Assembly (NCBI GenBank): GCA_020631405.1
Contig: JAHDHH010000001.1
Coordinates: 16,494 to 80,493, forward strand
Direction of reading: 5' to 3'
Source: Saprospiraceae bacterium
GTDB lineage: Bacteria; Bacteroidota; Bacteroidia; Chitinophagales; Saprospiraceae
Length of the DNA: 64,000 bases
Shown: piece by piece, positions 36,392 through 45,658 of the stretch
How positions within the stretch are numbered: the stretch's first letter is position 1
Layout of the letters: each line of letters starts with the position of its first letter
The notes under the pieces: generated by a model
The model's database searches: none
Seen by the model: only the letters and a program-made list of their open reading frames with translations
Told to the model about the DNA's origin: nothing
Program-made: the position numbers and the translations under genes

Positions 36392-37386
36392 TAGTTAGAT
36401 ACCTTTCCAAGTTCGCTTTTTAAATAATCAATGACTCCTATTTCTATAGAGTCAACCTTATTTAATTCAGACAGATAAAAGCTTGTATAGTCACCTAAAT
36501 TAACAAAGTATAAAGCCTTTTCTACAAGGTTAGCACCCATTGACCACAATTCAATGATGTTAGGTGTATATTTTCCAATGATATCTTTATTGATATCTAT
36601 TCTTACTGAATTTCTCTTATAGTCATCTTTGTTTCTGAAGTATACCACTGCAAGATTATGGTCTTCCTTAGTCCATCCTACTAATTCATTGTGGTTCATT
36701 TCAGGAATAACATGGTGCCAACACAACTGCTTAGCATTTTCATTGATTTGTTGTCTAAATCTTACAGCTACTGCTTCCATTCTATTGGTAGTATAAATGA
36801 CAGGAGTCCTATTGTGTAAGAATTTGGCTAGAACCTTGGCGTCACTTTGTATCTCTTCTTGGTTGAATTCTAGTAAGTTAATAGCACTTTTTATTTGACT
36901 TGTGATGGTGTCGCTGATTAAGTCTAGCTTTCTTAGGATATACAGCTGCTGCACCAAAGAATAGCCTAAGCATGCCCTAGGACTTGGCCAGTTACATGGT
37001 ACCTGGATTGAATCAAGGTCTAATGCGTTAGCGTACTCGATGAGCTTACCTCCTGAAGATACAATAACAATCTTAGCTCCTGTCTCTTTTAGTTGGGCGA
37101 ATGCCTCTAGTGTTTCTTCGGTGTTGCCAGAGTATGAAGAGCAAATTGCTAGAGTATTTTCTCCAATCCATCCTGGAATATTATAGCCTTTTCCTACATT
37201 GTATGGCACCTTACACTCATCATAAACAAACTCTTGGACGAAGTTGCCTCCAATGCCAGAGCCTCCTAAACCCGCAACATATACATTGTGTATTGGTTTG
37301 CTATGTGGCCTAATGCTAGCAGTCTCACCAATTTGCAATGCTTCTTTGAGCTGAGGTATAAAGCGATCGATTAATGTATTCATCAT
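36391..37386 (-). CDS. Bifunctional phosphoglucose/phosphomannose isomerase
   Basis: A 331-residue SIS-domain sugar isomerase of the PGI/PMI family, which interconverts glucose-6-P or mannose-6-P with fructose-6-P in the cytoplasm. Seen in the sequence: NVYVAGLGGSGIGGNFVQEF (N-terminal SIS domain), the phosphate-binding SSYSGNTEETL, VPCNWPSPRACLGYS and the conserved PEMNHNELVGW with catalytic Glu and His. It starts MMNTLIDRFIPQL. The gene leads the pair with the SH3 protein and may supply mannose-derived sugars for envelope polymers. Confidence 0.9.
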   Translation of the reverse strand: MMNTLIDRFIPQLKEALQIGETASIRPHSKPIHNVYVAGLGGSGIGGNFVQEFVYDECKVPYNVGKGYNIPGWIGENTLAICSSYSGNTEETLEAFAQLKETGAKIVIVSSGGKLIEYANALDLDSIQVPCNWPSPRACLGYSLVQQLYILRKLDLISDTITSQIKSAINLLEFNQEEIQSDAKVLAKFLHNRTPVIYTTNRMEAVAVRFRQQINENAKQLCWHHVIPEMNHNELVGWTKEDHNLAVVYFRNKDDYKRNSVRIDINKDIIGKYTPNIIELWSMGANLVEKALYFVNLGDYTSFYLSELNKVDSIEIGVIDYLKSELGKVSN

Positions 37387-37465
37387 AGTATAGAAAAGTC
37401 TAATATGTTATGGATATTGCATAAAAATACAATTGTTGCATAATATTCTTTAGTAATTTGCACGA

Positions 37466-37834
37466 ATGTCTACAAATCAAAACAGAATTGGGCAAAAAGG
37501 GGAGTCAATTGCCTGTGACTACCTACTCTCACAAGGGTATAGTATTTTAGAAAATAATTGGCGCTTTAGTAAGGCCGAAATAGATATTATTGCAATGAAG
37601 GATGGTGTTCTTGTCTTTGTAGAAGTGAAGACTAAGAGTTATACTTACTTTGGGAGGCCTGAAGAATCTGTAACACCACTCAAAGAAGCATTATATTTTG
37701 ATGCAGCTAATGTCTACATGGAAAAGATTGAGCACGAAGGTGAGATTAGATTTGATATTATTGGTGTACTTTTGGCGTCAGAAGAGAAGCCGACCTTGGA
37801 TCATTTTGAGGATGCTTTTTTTCCTGGAATATAA
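37466..37834 (+). CDS. YraN/UPF0102 family endonuclease-like protein
   Basis: A 122-residue protein of the UPF0102 family with the restriction-endonuclease-like core: the Glu in GQKGESIACDYL, the Asp in AEIDIIAMKDG and the EVK triad in LVFVEVKTKS. These are the expected metal-binding residues. The biological role is not settled. Its end is 70 bases before the L31 gene, which has its own promoter. Confidence 0.92.
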   Translation: MSTNQNRIGQKGESIACDYLLSQGYSILENNWRFSKAEIDIIAMKDGVLVFVEVKTKSYTYFGRPEESVTPLKEALYFDAANVYMEKIEHEGEIRFDIIGVLLASEEKPTLDHFEDAFFPGI

Positions 37835-37846
37835 GTGTGAAGATAT

Positions 37847-37879
37847 TTGTGCAAATAAATGAGTATTTTACTATCTTTG
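37847..37879 (+). promoter_or_regulatory. Promoter of the L31 gene
   Basis: TTG at 37847-37849, a 22-base spacer and TATCTTTG at 37872-37879 match the Bacteroidota -33/-7 consensus. The ATG follows 25 bases later. Confidence 0.65.
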
Positions 37880-37904
37880 CACTCCAATTTGAAAAAATTA
37901 GACA

Positions 37905-38213
37905 ATGAAGAACGGTATTCACCCAGATAATTATAGATTAGTTGTATTCAAGGATTTCTCATGCGAAGAGTCATTCCTTACTAAGTCTTGTGCTCCTTCA
38001 AAAGAAACAATTCAGTGGGAAGATGGTAATGAGTATCCACTAATCAAGTTAGAAATTTCAAATAGATCACATCCTTTCTTCACTGGAAAGATGAAGTTTG
38101 TAGATACTGCTGGACGTATTGATAAGTTCAATAAGAAATTTGCAAAGTTCTCAAAAAGAAAAGCAACAGACGGTGATGCTGCTCCAGCTGAGGCTGAAGC
38201 ACCTGCTGAGTAA
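37905..38213 (+). CDS. rpmE2: Ribosomal protein L31 type B
   Basis: A 102-residue large-subunit protein. It starts [17 protein letters not shown] and has [28 protein letters not shown]. The zinc-binding CxxC pattern of type A L31 is absent, so this is the zinc-independent type B form, which is usual in Bacteroidota. A Pro/Ala/Glu tail (about 88-102) extends the core. It probably leads the transcript with the alternative glmU and the methyltransferase gene. Confidence 0.97.
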   Translation: MKNGIHPDNYRLVVFKDFSCEESFLTKSCAPSKETIQWEDGNEYPLIKLEISNRSHPFFTGKMKFVDTAGRIDKFNKKFAKFSKRKATDGDAAPAEAEAPAE

Positions 38214-38239
38214 TTCACAGTTATTTAAATAATACTTAA

Positions 38240-39460
38240 GTGGCACACATCATTTTTTTTGATGACGATAAGTGGAATTCTCTACTGCCACTTACCTTTC
38301 TTAAGCCCGCATGCGAGCTAAGAGTAGGAGTCCATACCATTGTAGATAAGTGGAAGCTTTACTTGGATAACGCTACTCATGGCTATATCACCAACGACTA
38401 CCTTTCTAAAAAATATCCACTTTCTCTTGAAGATCAGAATATAGCTATTAATGGAAGGTTACTTCCTAATGCTAATATTTTGAGCTTAGTTAGTAGGCTT
38501 GGTACCAACCAAGGACTCATTTATAAAGATATATTTTTAGCTGGAGTCCTGGCCAAGCATCAATTCGATGAAGAAAGCTACGATATAGACTTAGACGATC
38601 TAGAAATGATAGATATTTCTTCTTATGATGAAAGAGATATCCGACTCATAGAAAAACCGCAAGATATATTTTCATTTAATCAAGATGAAATCACTGCAGA
38701 CTATGGACAACTAGTCAAGGGCAGGCAGTCTGAAAAACTTAATGATACTAACCGCTACTTTGGATTAGAAAAGATATTTATTGAAGAAGGTGCTGTTGTT
38801 GATTTTTCAATTCTTAATACTACCAATGGTCCTATTTATATAGGAAAGCATGCCACAATACTAGAGAACTCAGTAATCAAAGGTCCAGTAGCTATTGGCG
38901 ATAACTCAGTGATCAAGGTAGGAGCAAAAATCTATCAAGGCACGACTCTAGGACCTTATTGCAAGGTTGGAGGTGAGGTCAAGGATGTAGTATTTCAAGG
39001 ATATACTAACAAAGCACATGATGGCTACTTAGGTGATTCGGTGATAGGTGAGTGGTGTAATCTGGGTGCTGATACCAACTGTTCTAATTTGAAGAACAAT
39101 TACTCTGAGGTAAGCGCTTGGAGTTATGATTTGTCTGACTATGAGTTGACAGGATTGCAATTTTACGGTTTGATATTAGGTGATCATTGTAAGGCATCTA
39201 TCAATACCATGTTCAATACTGGAACAGTTACAGGTATTAGTTCAAATATATTTGGTACTAACTTCCCACCGAAGTTTATTCCCTCGTTTAGTTGGGGTGG
39301 GAGTGAGGATATAGAGACTTACCAATTCGAAAAAGCACTCGACACCATCAATAGAGTCATGCAGCGACGTGGACTTAGGTTAGAAAATGTAGACATTGAT
39401 ATCCTAAAACATGTCTATGAAGTTACAAAGCATAGAAGATCGTGGGAAAGGATAAGCTAG
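38240..39460 (+). CDS. Alternative GlmU-type sugar nucleotidyltransferase/acetyltransferase
   Basis: A 406-residue protein matching the GlmU-like family (TIGR03991 type) found in Bacteroidota in place of E. coli-type GlmU. The N-terminal part has IIFFDDDKWNSLLPLTFLKPACELRVG, the mark of this branch. The C-terminal half forms a left-handed beta-helix with hexapeptide repeats (GPIYIGKHATILENSVIKGPVAIGDNSVIKVGAKI). Expected role: UDP-GlcNAc formation for peptidoglycan and LPS, in the cytoplasm. It starts at GTG 38240, 26 bases after L31. It overlaps the next gene by 19 bases. Confidence 0.88.
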   Translation: MAHIIFFDDDKWNSLLPLTFLKPACELRVGVHTIVDKWKLYLDNATHGYITNDYLSKKYPLSLEDQNIAINGRLLPNANILSLVSRLGTNQGLIYKDIFLAGVLAKHQFDEESYDIDLDDLEMIDISSYDERDIRLIEKPQDIFSFNQDEITADYGQLVKGRQSEKLNDTNRYFGLEKIFIEEGAVVDFSILNTTNGPIYIGKHATILENSVIKGPVAIGDNSVIKVGAKIYQGTTLGPYCKVGGEVKDVVFQGYTNKAHDGYLGDSVIGEWCNLGADTNCSNLKNNYSEVSAWSYDLSDYELTGLQFYGLILGDHCKASINTMFNTGTVTGISSNIFGTNFPPKFIPSFSWGGSEDIETYQFEKALDTINRVMQRRGLRLENVDIDILKHVYEVTKHRRSWERIS

Positions 39461-40137
39461 ATATTCCTCTTTGGAAGAAAGCACTCAGCTATCTAACTGA
39501 AATTAGGTTAGAAGAAACCTCTTCAGAGTACCATTCAATACTAGCAGTCAATTTAGTCAAAGGTAGGCACCAGCTGTGTTGTGAAAACGCAATCTACTCA
39601 TATGACGATAAGTATGACAATTTTAGACTAGCATTCAAGGCATTGCAGTTTGATAAATCAAAGTGGGAAAGTGTTCTAGTGCTTGGATTAGGCTTAGCTT
39701 CTATCCCATACTTATTGGAGGTGACAATGGAAAAGGCACTGTCTTTTACAGCTATTGAGATAGATGATGTGGTGGCTTCTTTAGCCCAAAAGTATACCAT
39801 GCATAGGCTATCTTCTCCAATAGACGTAGTGATAGCAGATGCTTATCATTACTTAGCTGTTGATGAGAAGAAGTTTGACATCATCACTATGGATATCTTT
39901 GCAGACGACGTCATACCTATCAAGTTTCAGACCATAGAATATCTGGAGACTCTTAAATCTAAGCTCAATCCTGGAGGTGTGCTACTTTACAATAGGTTAG
40001 CCATGACTGATTTTGATAAGGAAGCTAGCTCAAGCTTCTATCATAAATTCAAGCAAGTATTTCCAAATTCTGACTACTTAGAAGTCAAAGACAATTGGAT
40101 GTTTGTCAATGATAAGTCATTTATAGTCAAGAAATAA
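39442..40137 (+). CDS. Spermidine-synthase-like SAM-dependent methyltransferase
   Basis: A 231-residue Rossmann-fold protein. The SAM-binding motif is VLVLGLGLASIPYLLE, followed by FTAIEIDDVVASLA, VVIADAYHYL and ITMDIFADDVIP, as in spermidine-synthase-like enzymes. True spermidine synthase needs a Gly-Gly-Gly-Asp motif, which is not seen, so the substrate is unknown. It starts at GTG 39442, inside the last codons of the alternative glmU gene, in a different frame; coupling of the two is likely. Confidence 0.83.
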   Translation: MGKDKLDIPLWKKALSYLTEIRLEETSSEYHSILAVNLVKGRHQLCCENAIYSYDDKYDNFRLAFKALQFDKSKWESVLVLGLGLASIPYLLEVTMEKALSFTAIEIDDVVASLAQKYTMHRLSSPIDVVIADAYHYLAVDEKKFDIITMDIFADDVIPIKFQTIEYLETLKSKLNPGGVLLYNRLAMTDFDKEASSSFYHKFKQVFPNSDYLEVKDNWMFVNDKSFIVKK

Positions 40138-40146
40138 GCCTTACAC

Positions 40147-42006
40147 TTACTGCTTTACAAACTGCTCACTGATAAGTGGTTTGTCATCAATATTTATAGT
40201 AATAGTATACAGTCCTGATGAGAGATGATTTATTGCAAAGCTCAGCTCTGACTTTCCTGTTTTTCTAATACTTCCAGATGTTAGGGTTGTGATTAGATTG
40301 CCGGATGCATTATATAGGTCTACATTGATATGTTGGCCTCCCTCCGGAATCGTAAAATCGAGAGTTATTCTTTCTTGACTTGGGTTAGGATAGATGGTCA
40401 GATTGCTTTGTTCGGATGGTACCTCTGGAACATTTACAGAGAGTTGAGGCTTAGCGAGTCTAGCAACCCATGGTCGATTGTGCTTGCTTGGTACGCCTAA
40501 GGTCCCTGAGATTAAACAGAGACCTGGATTGTCAAATTGCCTTTGAGAGCCAGCATAGTCTCCCCAACGTTCTACATCGCCGTTGAGAATGTCAATATAG
40601 CCATCACCTTCTCTCACTTCAATAATATCAGAATACCCCTCCTCAGGAAGGTAGTAAAGTGCTGACACCCCAGGAAATTCTGTAGCAGAAGTATGGCTGA
40701 AGTGTATAATTGCATCTAGATCTTCAGGGTTGGTTCCTGTATATGTTATGCCAGGGTAGCCTATTTCTAATGACTCTGGAATAATGTGTTCTAGCGTAAT
40801 CGTCTTATCGCCGCTGATATTATTGATGATACCATGATAGATTCCAGCTTTGTTGTTTGTCAAGTTTCTTGTGTTCCCGACGAATTGTATTTGGTCATTG
40901 TGGTAGAAACCTTCTAGTACTCTTGCATCATTAGTTTGCAGCAAGCCTATAGACTGCAACGCATTTGGAGGAAATCCATAAGGTTGGTCTGTCTTGAGTA
41001 CTTCAATGCTAAGTGTAGCATTTGGGTCGTTAATGCCTCCACTTAATTCTACAAAGAATATTGTGTCATTTTCCACATCAAAGTTTCGATTCGAGAGATA
41101 GTAGCTATTACTTTCTAAGACTTCATCTGCAGTTTCCATAGGACAAAGATTTCTAATATTCTTACCATCATATTCGAGTTCTTGCCAAAGTACCGATAGC
41201 ATATCTTCGCCAGCATAGCCTTTGGTCTTGTCTAGTTGCCATAGTATAGTTTCATCGAATCCAGTCTCCCAAGGTTCAGCATCTCTAATAAGGTTTACAG
41301 TAATGATCAGGTCATCTTTAGTAATATTGATCATAGGATAGTCGGTCCAAGTCGTAATGGAGAATGGATTGCCTGGAAGAGCATACACTGCCCAATCTCC
41401 TGCTATGTCATTCGTCTGGGAAAACATAACTCCGATTCCTGTATCACTACTTTCATTACCATGGAGAAATACAGCTACATAGCGATCTTCTTCTGGGTCA
41501 TACATAACTCTTGGATCGAAGGTATTCCCTTCTAGACCTACTTCCGCTGCAAAATGATCCAATGAAAATGAAATCAATGGGGTCCCATCAATACTCTTCA
41601 TTGCAAAGTGAGAATTCATTGCAATAAGCACTTTTTCACCATTGGTCGCCAGGCTATTATCTAGTGGGATACCTGGGGCAGATAGGTGTCCCCAATATCC
41701 ACTAAGTACTTGAGGAGGATCGGTATCTCCTCTTAGATCAATGGGAGCAGTTTCTTGCTTTGGGTGAGAAATAGCTAAGTCGGCCTTTAGGTCAATCAAT
41801 CTCTGCTTAATCATGTTAGATGAAGCATCCTGTGTCTCAGTATTAATAAGACTGACTTGATAATCATCTTGGATATCTCCTAATGTTATAGTTGTCAATT
41901 TAGAAAATGCAGGTAATGCTTCTCTTTTGTAAGTAGTATGTTGTGCTGACAAGACTATACTGAAGAAAGACAAAGTCAAGATGAAGATTGATTTTAGTTG
42001 GACCAT
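40147..42006 (-). CDS. T9SS-exported propeller-like protein, function unknown
   Basis: A 619-residue secreted protein. I take Met at 42006 as the start (VQLKSIFILTLSFFSIVLSAQ is a clean signal peptide); an in-frame Met 13 codons upstream is less likely. The body (about 90-520) is beta-rich with repeated aromatic and Asp turns (DPRVMYDPEEDRYVAVF, WTDYPMINITKDDLIITVN), suggesting a propeller. The end is a type A T9SS domain (IYPNPSQERITLDF, SSGLYTITI, SEQFVKQ). I recognise no catalytic motif. It converges on the methyltransferase gene. Confidence 0.88.
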   Translation of the reverse strand: MVQLKSIFILTLSFFSIVLSAQHTTYKREALPAFSKLTTITLGDIQDDYQVSLINTETQDASSNMIKQRLIDLKADLAISHPKQETAPIDLRGDTDPPQVLSGYWGHLSAPGIPLDNSLATNGEKVLIAMNSHFAMKSIDGTPLISFSLDHFAAEVGLEGNTFDPRVMYDPEEDRYVAVFLHGNESSDTGIGVMFSQTNDIAGDWAVYALPGNPFSITTWTDYPMINITKDDLIITVNLIRDAEPWETGFDETILWQLDKTKGYAGEDMLSVLWQELEYDGKNIRNLCPMETADEVLESNSYYLSNRNFDVENDTIFFVELSGGINDPNATLSIEVLKTDQPYGFPPNALQSIGLLQTNDARVLEGFYHNDQIQFVGNTRNLTNNKAGIYHGIINNISGDKTITLEHIIPESLEIGYPGITYTGTNPEDLDAIIHFSHTSATEFPGVSALYYLPEEGYSDIIEVREGDGYIDILNGDVERWGDYAGSQRQFDNPGLCLISGTLGVPSKHNRPWVARLAKPQLSVNVPEVPSEQSNLTIYPNPSQERITLDFTIPEGGQHINVDLYNASGNLITTLTSGSIRKTGKSELSFAINHLSSGLYTITINIDDKPLISEQFVKQ

Positions 42007-42096
42007 TTTTAGTAAGTTTAGTAATAGCACTTTAAAATAAAACAATGGAATGGAGTACTGTATAATAGGACTAGATTTTTCTTAAACTTTTATACT

Positions 42097-42104
42097 TACT
42101 TTTG
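42097..42104 (+). promoter_or_regulatory. -7 element of the TPR membrane protein gene
   Basis: TACTTTTG, an exact TAnnTTTG match, 30 bases before the ATG at 42135. The -33 region is T-rich but has no TTG. Confidence 0.5.
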
Positions 42105-42134
42105 CATTCCGATTAATGAACTAAAGAAAAGAAA

Positions 42135-42746
42135 ATGTTTATAATTAATATATATCTAAAGTTAGCTTTAATAGCACTTGGTCTGATAGGCGGTACTATT
42201 TTGACCGTTACCTATGGATTCTGGTATGGATTTCCATTTTTATTGATGGGTCTTGTATTACTTGCAAGTTATCTATTATTAGGAACAGTGCAATCTGCTG
42301 GTCAATTAGTTGAAAAGCAAGACTTCGTGGGAGCAAAGCAAAGACTTGGATTAACTAAGTTTCCGGGAATGCTTTATGTAACAAATAGGGCAATGTTTTA
42401 TATTATGCATGGATCTATAGAGGCGGGTATGAGCAATAATAAAGAGGCAGAGGCATACTTCCAAAAAGCACTAAGCCTCAAGCTTCCTTCTGATAACGAA
42501 AGAGCAATGGTCTATCTACAATTGGCCAATATGAGTGCCACTAAAGGGAATTGGGCTGCTTCTAAAAACTACTTTGCTCAAGCCAAGAAACTAGATGTCA
42601 CTATGCCTCAAATCAAAGAGCAAATGCTTATGCTTGAAAAAGGACTAAAAAATAGTGGGCAGGCGAAACTGGCGAGATCTATGGGTCAGCGAGGAGGAGG
42701 AATGATGGGAGGAAGCTCTAAAAGAAGAAGACCTAAGATGAGATAG
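42135..42746 (+). CDS. Two-helix membrane protein with TPR domain
   Basis: A 203-residue protein with two transmembrane helices (about 5-26 and 31-50). A cytoplasmic or periplasmic TPR region follows (about 85-175: EAEAYFQKALSLKLPSDNERAMVYLQLANM, SKNYFAQAKKLD). The C-terminus is Gly/Met/Arg-rich and very basic (RGGGMMGG, then SSKRRRPKMR). The basic tail could touch nucleic acid or lipid head groups (inference). No enzyme motif is seen. A strong hairpin follows at 42783-42819. Confidence 0.75.
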   Translation: MFIINIYLKLALIALGLIGGTILTVTYGFWYGFPFLLMGLVLLASYLLLGTVQSAGQLVEKQDFVGAKQRLGLTKFPGMLYVTNRAMFYIMHGSIEAGMSNNKEAEAYFQKALSLKLPSDNERAMVYLQLANMSATKGNWAASKNYFAQAKKLDVTMPQIKEQMLMLEKGLKNSGQAKLARSMGQRGGGMMGGSSKRRRPKMR

Positions 42747-42782
42747 GAGTAACTTAGAACTTGAAAACTCATCAGAAACAAC

Positions 42783-42819
42783 ATAAGAAAGGCAGTCAAT
42801 ATTTGACTGCCTTTCTTAT
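42783..42819. terminator. Bidirectional hairpin between the TPR and transketolase genes
   Basis: A perfect 17-base-pair stem: ATAAGAAAGGCAGTCAA (42783-42799), loop TAT, and its complement at 42803-42819. It lies between two convergent genes, 37 bases after one stop and 29 after the other. The stem itself carries short T-runs at both ends, so it can end transcripts from both sides. Confidence 0.88.
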
Positions 42820-42847
42820 ATGCTATCATCTGAATTTACAAATCGTC

Positions 42848-44881
42848 TTAATCATTCAGCATTTCAATCACCTTTGAAGCTACATGTTCAGGGGTGAATC
42901 CAAACTTTTCGTCAAGTACTGTGTATGGAGCAGAGTAGCCAAAGTGGTCAAGTCCTTGGACTGTCCCTTCATTAGCAACAAGGGTTTCTAATGCTACAGG
43001 TAACCCAGCAGTAAGGCCATACCTAGGTGTTCCACTTGGTAGGACTGCCTCCCTGTAATCTCCATCTTGATTTAAGAACACGCCTTCTGATGGAAATGAG
43101 CTGATCTGAACTTTGTTATCAGTTGTCTTTTCAATAATTTCAGCGGCACCGAATAGAGTACTTACTTCAGATCCATTGGCAATGAGTACCACATCGGGTG
43201 ATCCTTTAACAGCTTTTACAACATAACCACCTTTTTCAGCTTGTTTAGCCTGTGTTTTTCTATCACTTGCAGGCAAGTTCTCGATATTTTGTCTACTTAA
43301 GATCAATCCAGAAGGCGACTTATCATTCTCATACGCCATTTTCCAACAAGTTGTAGTTTCTTCCGCATCAGCCGGTCTGAATGCTAAGAAGGCATTGTTG
43401 CCACTATGATTTTTGAGTTTTTCTAAGAGTCTAATCTGAGCTTCTTGTTCTATCGGTTGGTGGGTAGGTCCATCTTCACCTACTCTGAATGCATCGTGAG
43501 TCCAGATAAAGATAACTTGCTGTTCCATAAGGGCAGCTACTCTGATTGCTGGCTTCATGTAATCACTGAAAGCAAAGAATGTAGCACAAACGGGTACGAC
43601 TCCACCGTGTAAAGCCATCCCTGTACAAATCGCAGCCATACTCAATTCTGAGACACCAGCTTGTAGGAAGGCTCCACTGAAGTCTCCCTTAGTAAATGGT
43701 GTAGTCTTCTTTAAGAATGCATCTGTCTTATCGCTTACACAAAGATCAGCTGAGGAAACAATCATATTCCCAACCGTATCCGCAAAGTGGCTAAGTACTG
43801 TGCCAGAGGCGCTTCTTGTTGCCACATTAGGCTTTTGAGTTATGCTATCCCAATTTACTTCTACCTTTCCATTGAGGTAGGTATCTAGTAGCTGAGCTTT
43901 CTCTTGGTTGGCATCTGCCCATTTAGTGAATTCAATTTTTCTTCTATTAGCGATGGTAGTCTTTGCATCCAAGACATTAGCATAGTATTCCTTCACTTCA
44001 GGGAATATCACAAACGGCTCTTCTACGGTACCTCCTAAGTTGAGTACTGTTTGGTCAAAACTAGCATTTGACTTGCCAAGAGGCTTGCCATGATATTCTA
44101 CCTCTCCTTCTGCTAAATCACCTGCTGCATTTCTGACACCCTTGCCCATCAAGGTCTGACCTATAATGATACTCGGTTTCTCAGTTTCTGCAATTGATTC
44201 ATCTAGTGCTTTTCTAATGGCACTATGATCATTGCCATCTATAGTTATGACGTGCCATCCTAGAGCTTCGTATTTAGCTGCAGTGTCTTCATTGGTAATT
44301 TCGCTAACTGTGGTAGACAGCTGGACATCATTAGCATCGTAAAACATGATAATATTCCCTAAGCCAAGGCTACCAGCTATTCTGCCAACTCCTTGTGAGA
44401 TTTCTTCTTGCACACCTCCATCAGAAATATAGAGATATGTCTTGTGTGCTATGACGTCACCGAATCTTGCATGTAGAAATCTCTCAGCTATCGCACTACC
44501 AATACCGAAGGCATGTCCAAGACCGAGTGGTCCAGAGGTGTTTTCGACTCCTCTTTCAAAATCTACTTCAGGGTGTCCAGGTGTTACACTCTTCCATTGT
44601 CTGAATGCCTTAAGGTCATCAATGGAATACTTATTAATCAGCGCTAACTGACTATAAAGCATGGCAGACATATGTCCTGCGTCGAGATAAAACCTATCTC
44701 TCAGTGGCCATGCGCCATCGTTTGGGTCAAAATTTAGATATTCAGAATAGAGCACATGGATGAAGTCTGCACCTCCCATTGGTCCCCCTGGGTGACCAGA
44801 ATTTGCTTTTTCAACCATTGCAGCACTAAGCAATCTGATATTATCAGCTGCTTTAATAGATAAGGAATTATCAATAGACAT
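42848..44881 (-). CDS. tkt: Transketolase
   Basis: A 677-residue thiamine-diphosphate enzyme of the non-oxidative pentose phosphate pathway, moving two-carbon units between sugar phosphates. Seen: EKANSGHPGGPMG near the start, the ThDP/Mg region YISDGGVQEEISQ and FYDANDVQLS, the second-domain HDAFRVGEDGPTHQPIEQ and the C-terminal VLIANGSEV. The length is that of full one-chain transketolases. It appears monocistronic; a -7 element lies at 44904-44911. Confidence 0.97.
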   Translation of the reverse strand: MSIDNSLSIKAADNIRLLSAAMVEKANSGHPGGPMGGADFIHVLYSEYLNFDPNDGAWPLRDRFYLDAGHMSAMLYSQLALINKYSIDDLKAFRQWKSVTPGHPEVDFERGVENTSGPLGLGHAFGIGSAIAERFLHARFGDVIAHKTYLYISDGGVQEEISQGVGRIAGSLGLGNIIMFYDANDVQLSTTVSEITNEDTAAKYEALGWHVITIDGNDHSAIRKALDESIAETEKPSIIIGQTLMGKGVRNAAGDLAEGEVEYHGKPLGKSNASFDQTVLNLGGTVEEPFVIFPEVKEYYANVLDAKTTIANRRKIEFTKWADANQEKAQLLDTYLNGKVEVNWDSITQKPNVATRSASGTVLSHFADTVGNMIVSSADLCVSDKTDAFLKKTTPFTKGDFSGAFLQAGVSELSMAAICTGMALHGGVVPVCATFFAFSDYMKPAIRVAALMEQQVIFIWTHDAFRVGEDGPTHQPIEQEAQIRLLEKLKNHSGNNAFLAFRPADAEETTTCWKMAYENDKSPSGLILSRQNIENLPASDRKTQAKQAEKGGYVVKAVKGSPDVVLIANGSEVSTLFGAAEIIEKTTDNKVQISSFPSEGVFLNQDGDYREAVLPSGTPRYGLTAGLPVALETLVANEGTVQGLDHFGYSAPYTVLDEKFGFTPEHVASKVIEMLND

Positions 44882-44903
44882 AAGTGTTGATTTGTTAACT
44901 CCA

Positions 44904-44911
44904 CAAATGTA
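44904..44911 (-). promoter_or_regulatory. -7 element of the transketolase gene
   Basis: The minus strand reads TACATTTG, an exact TAnnTTTG match 23 bases before the transketolase ATG. No TTG was found at the usual -33 spacing. Confidence 0.5.
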
Positions 44912-44987
44912 CTATTCTCCTAATACGATGTCTAATTAACTTATTAACAAAGTATAGAAATGTTGATAATAATTATTCTTCGCATAC

Positions 44988-45521
44988 CTAATCTATCCTT
45001 CTCCCTTTAACTACACTGCGGTTTATCTCTGTACTATTTAGCCGTTTGACATCGAGCATAAGTCCAGCTAAAGCACTATTTGCTCTGACTTTGAACTGTT
45101 CTCCACCATAGGTCACAGTACCACTTCCTCTGTTCCAATCCTTAGCAAGTAGCACATAACGATTGGATTGCTTAGGATTAGGCCCAAAGAGGAGGTAAAG
45201 TTGGTCAGATGTGTCAAAACTGATAGCCACTTTATCTCTTTCTGGAGAAAATGAAAAAACTCCAGGAGTCCCCTTTTTGAATGTGATCTCTTCAATCTCT
45301 TGACCTTTGATAAGTTTAACGGCTCCTTGCTCGATTTTTGATTCACCTGTTCGACTATTTCGATAGAGTACAATATCTTCTGAAAGATAAAATTGCAATT
45401 GCTTCATTGTGCTTTCAGAAAATTGAAAGTCTTGATAGAGGTCTGTAGTAAATGGTCTCAATTGTGTACTACAAGAAGAAAGGCCGACTAGCAAGATGAT
45501 ACTTAGGGTTACATGTTTCAT
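44988..45521 (-). CDS. Lipoprotein of unknown function
   Basis: A 177-residue lipoprotein with a lipobox at LSSC (Cys17). The mature part is beta-rich: FQFSESTMKQLQFYLSEDI, IVLYRNSRTGESKI, IEEITFKKGTPGVF, then LYLLFGPNP and SGTVTYGGEQFKV. Similar lipoproteins with a quoted phrase like QLQFYLSEDIVLYR are seen in other Bacteroidota, with no assigned role that I know. Probably in the periplasm. It is upstream of transketolase with about 106 bases between. Confidence 0.75.
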   Translation of the reverse strand: MKHVTLSIILLVGLSSCSTQLRPFTTDLYQDFQFSESTMKQLQFYLSEDIVLYRNSRTGESKIEQGAVKLIKGQEIEEITFKKGTPGVFSFSPERDKVAISFDTSDQLYLLFGPNPKQSNRYVLLAKDWNRGSGTVTYGGEQFKVRANSALAGLMLDVKRLNSTEINRSVVKGRRID

Positions 45522-45658
45522 ATGTCTGTATTTTATCCTTTAAATTAGGATAAGTCACAGTCATGTGCAATGCTCTTTTAATAGCATTAACTCAATTTAA
45601 CGTACCATAACAATTGTAAACCATAGTCCTAATCTTATCCTCTATGATAGATGATAAC

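Noticed and set aside
39442-40137. True spermidine synthase
   Set aside because: The fold is similar, but the Gly-Gly-Gly-Asp motif of spermidine synthases is not present.
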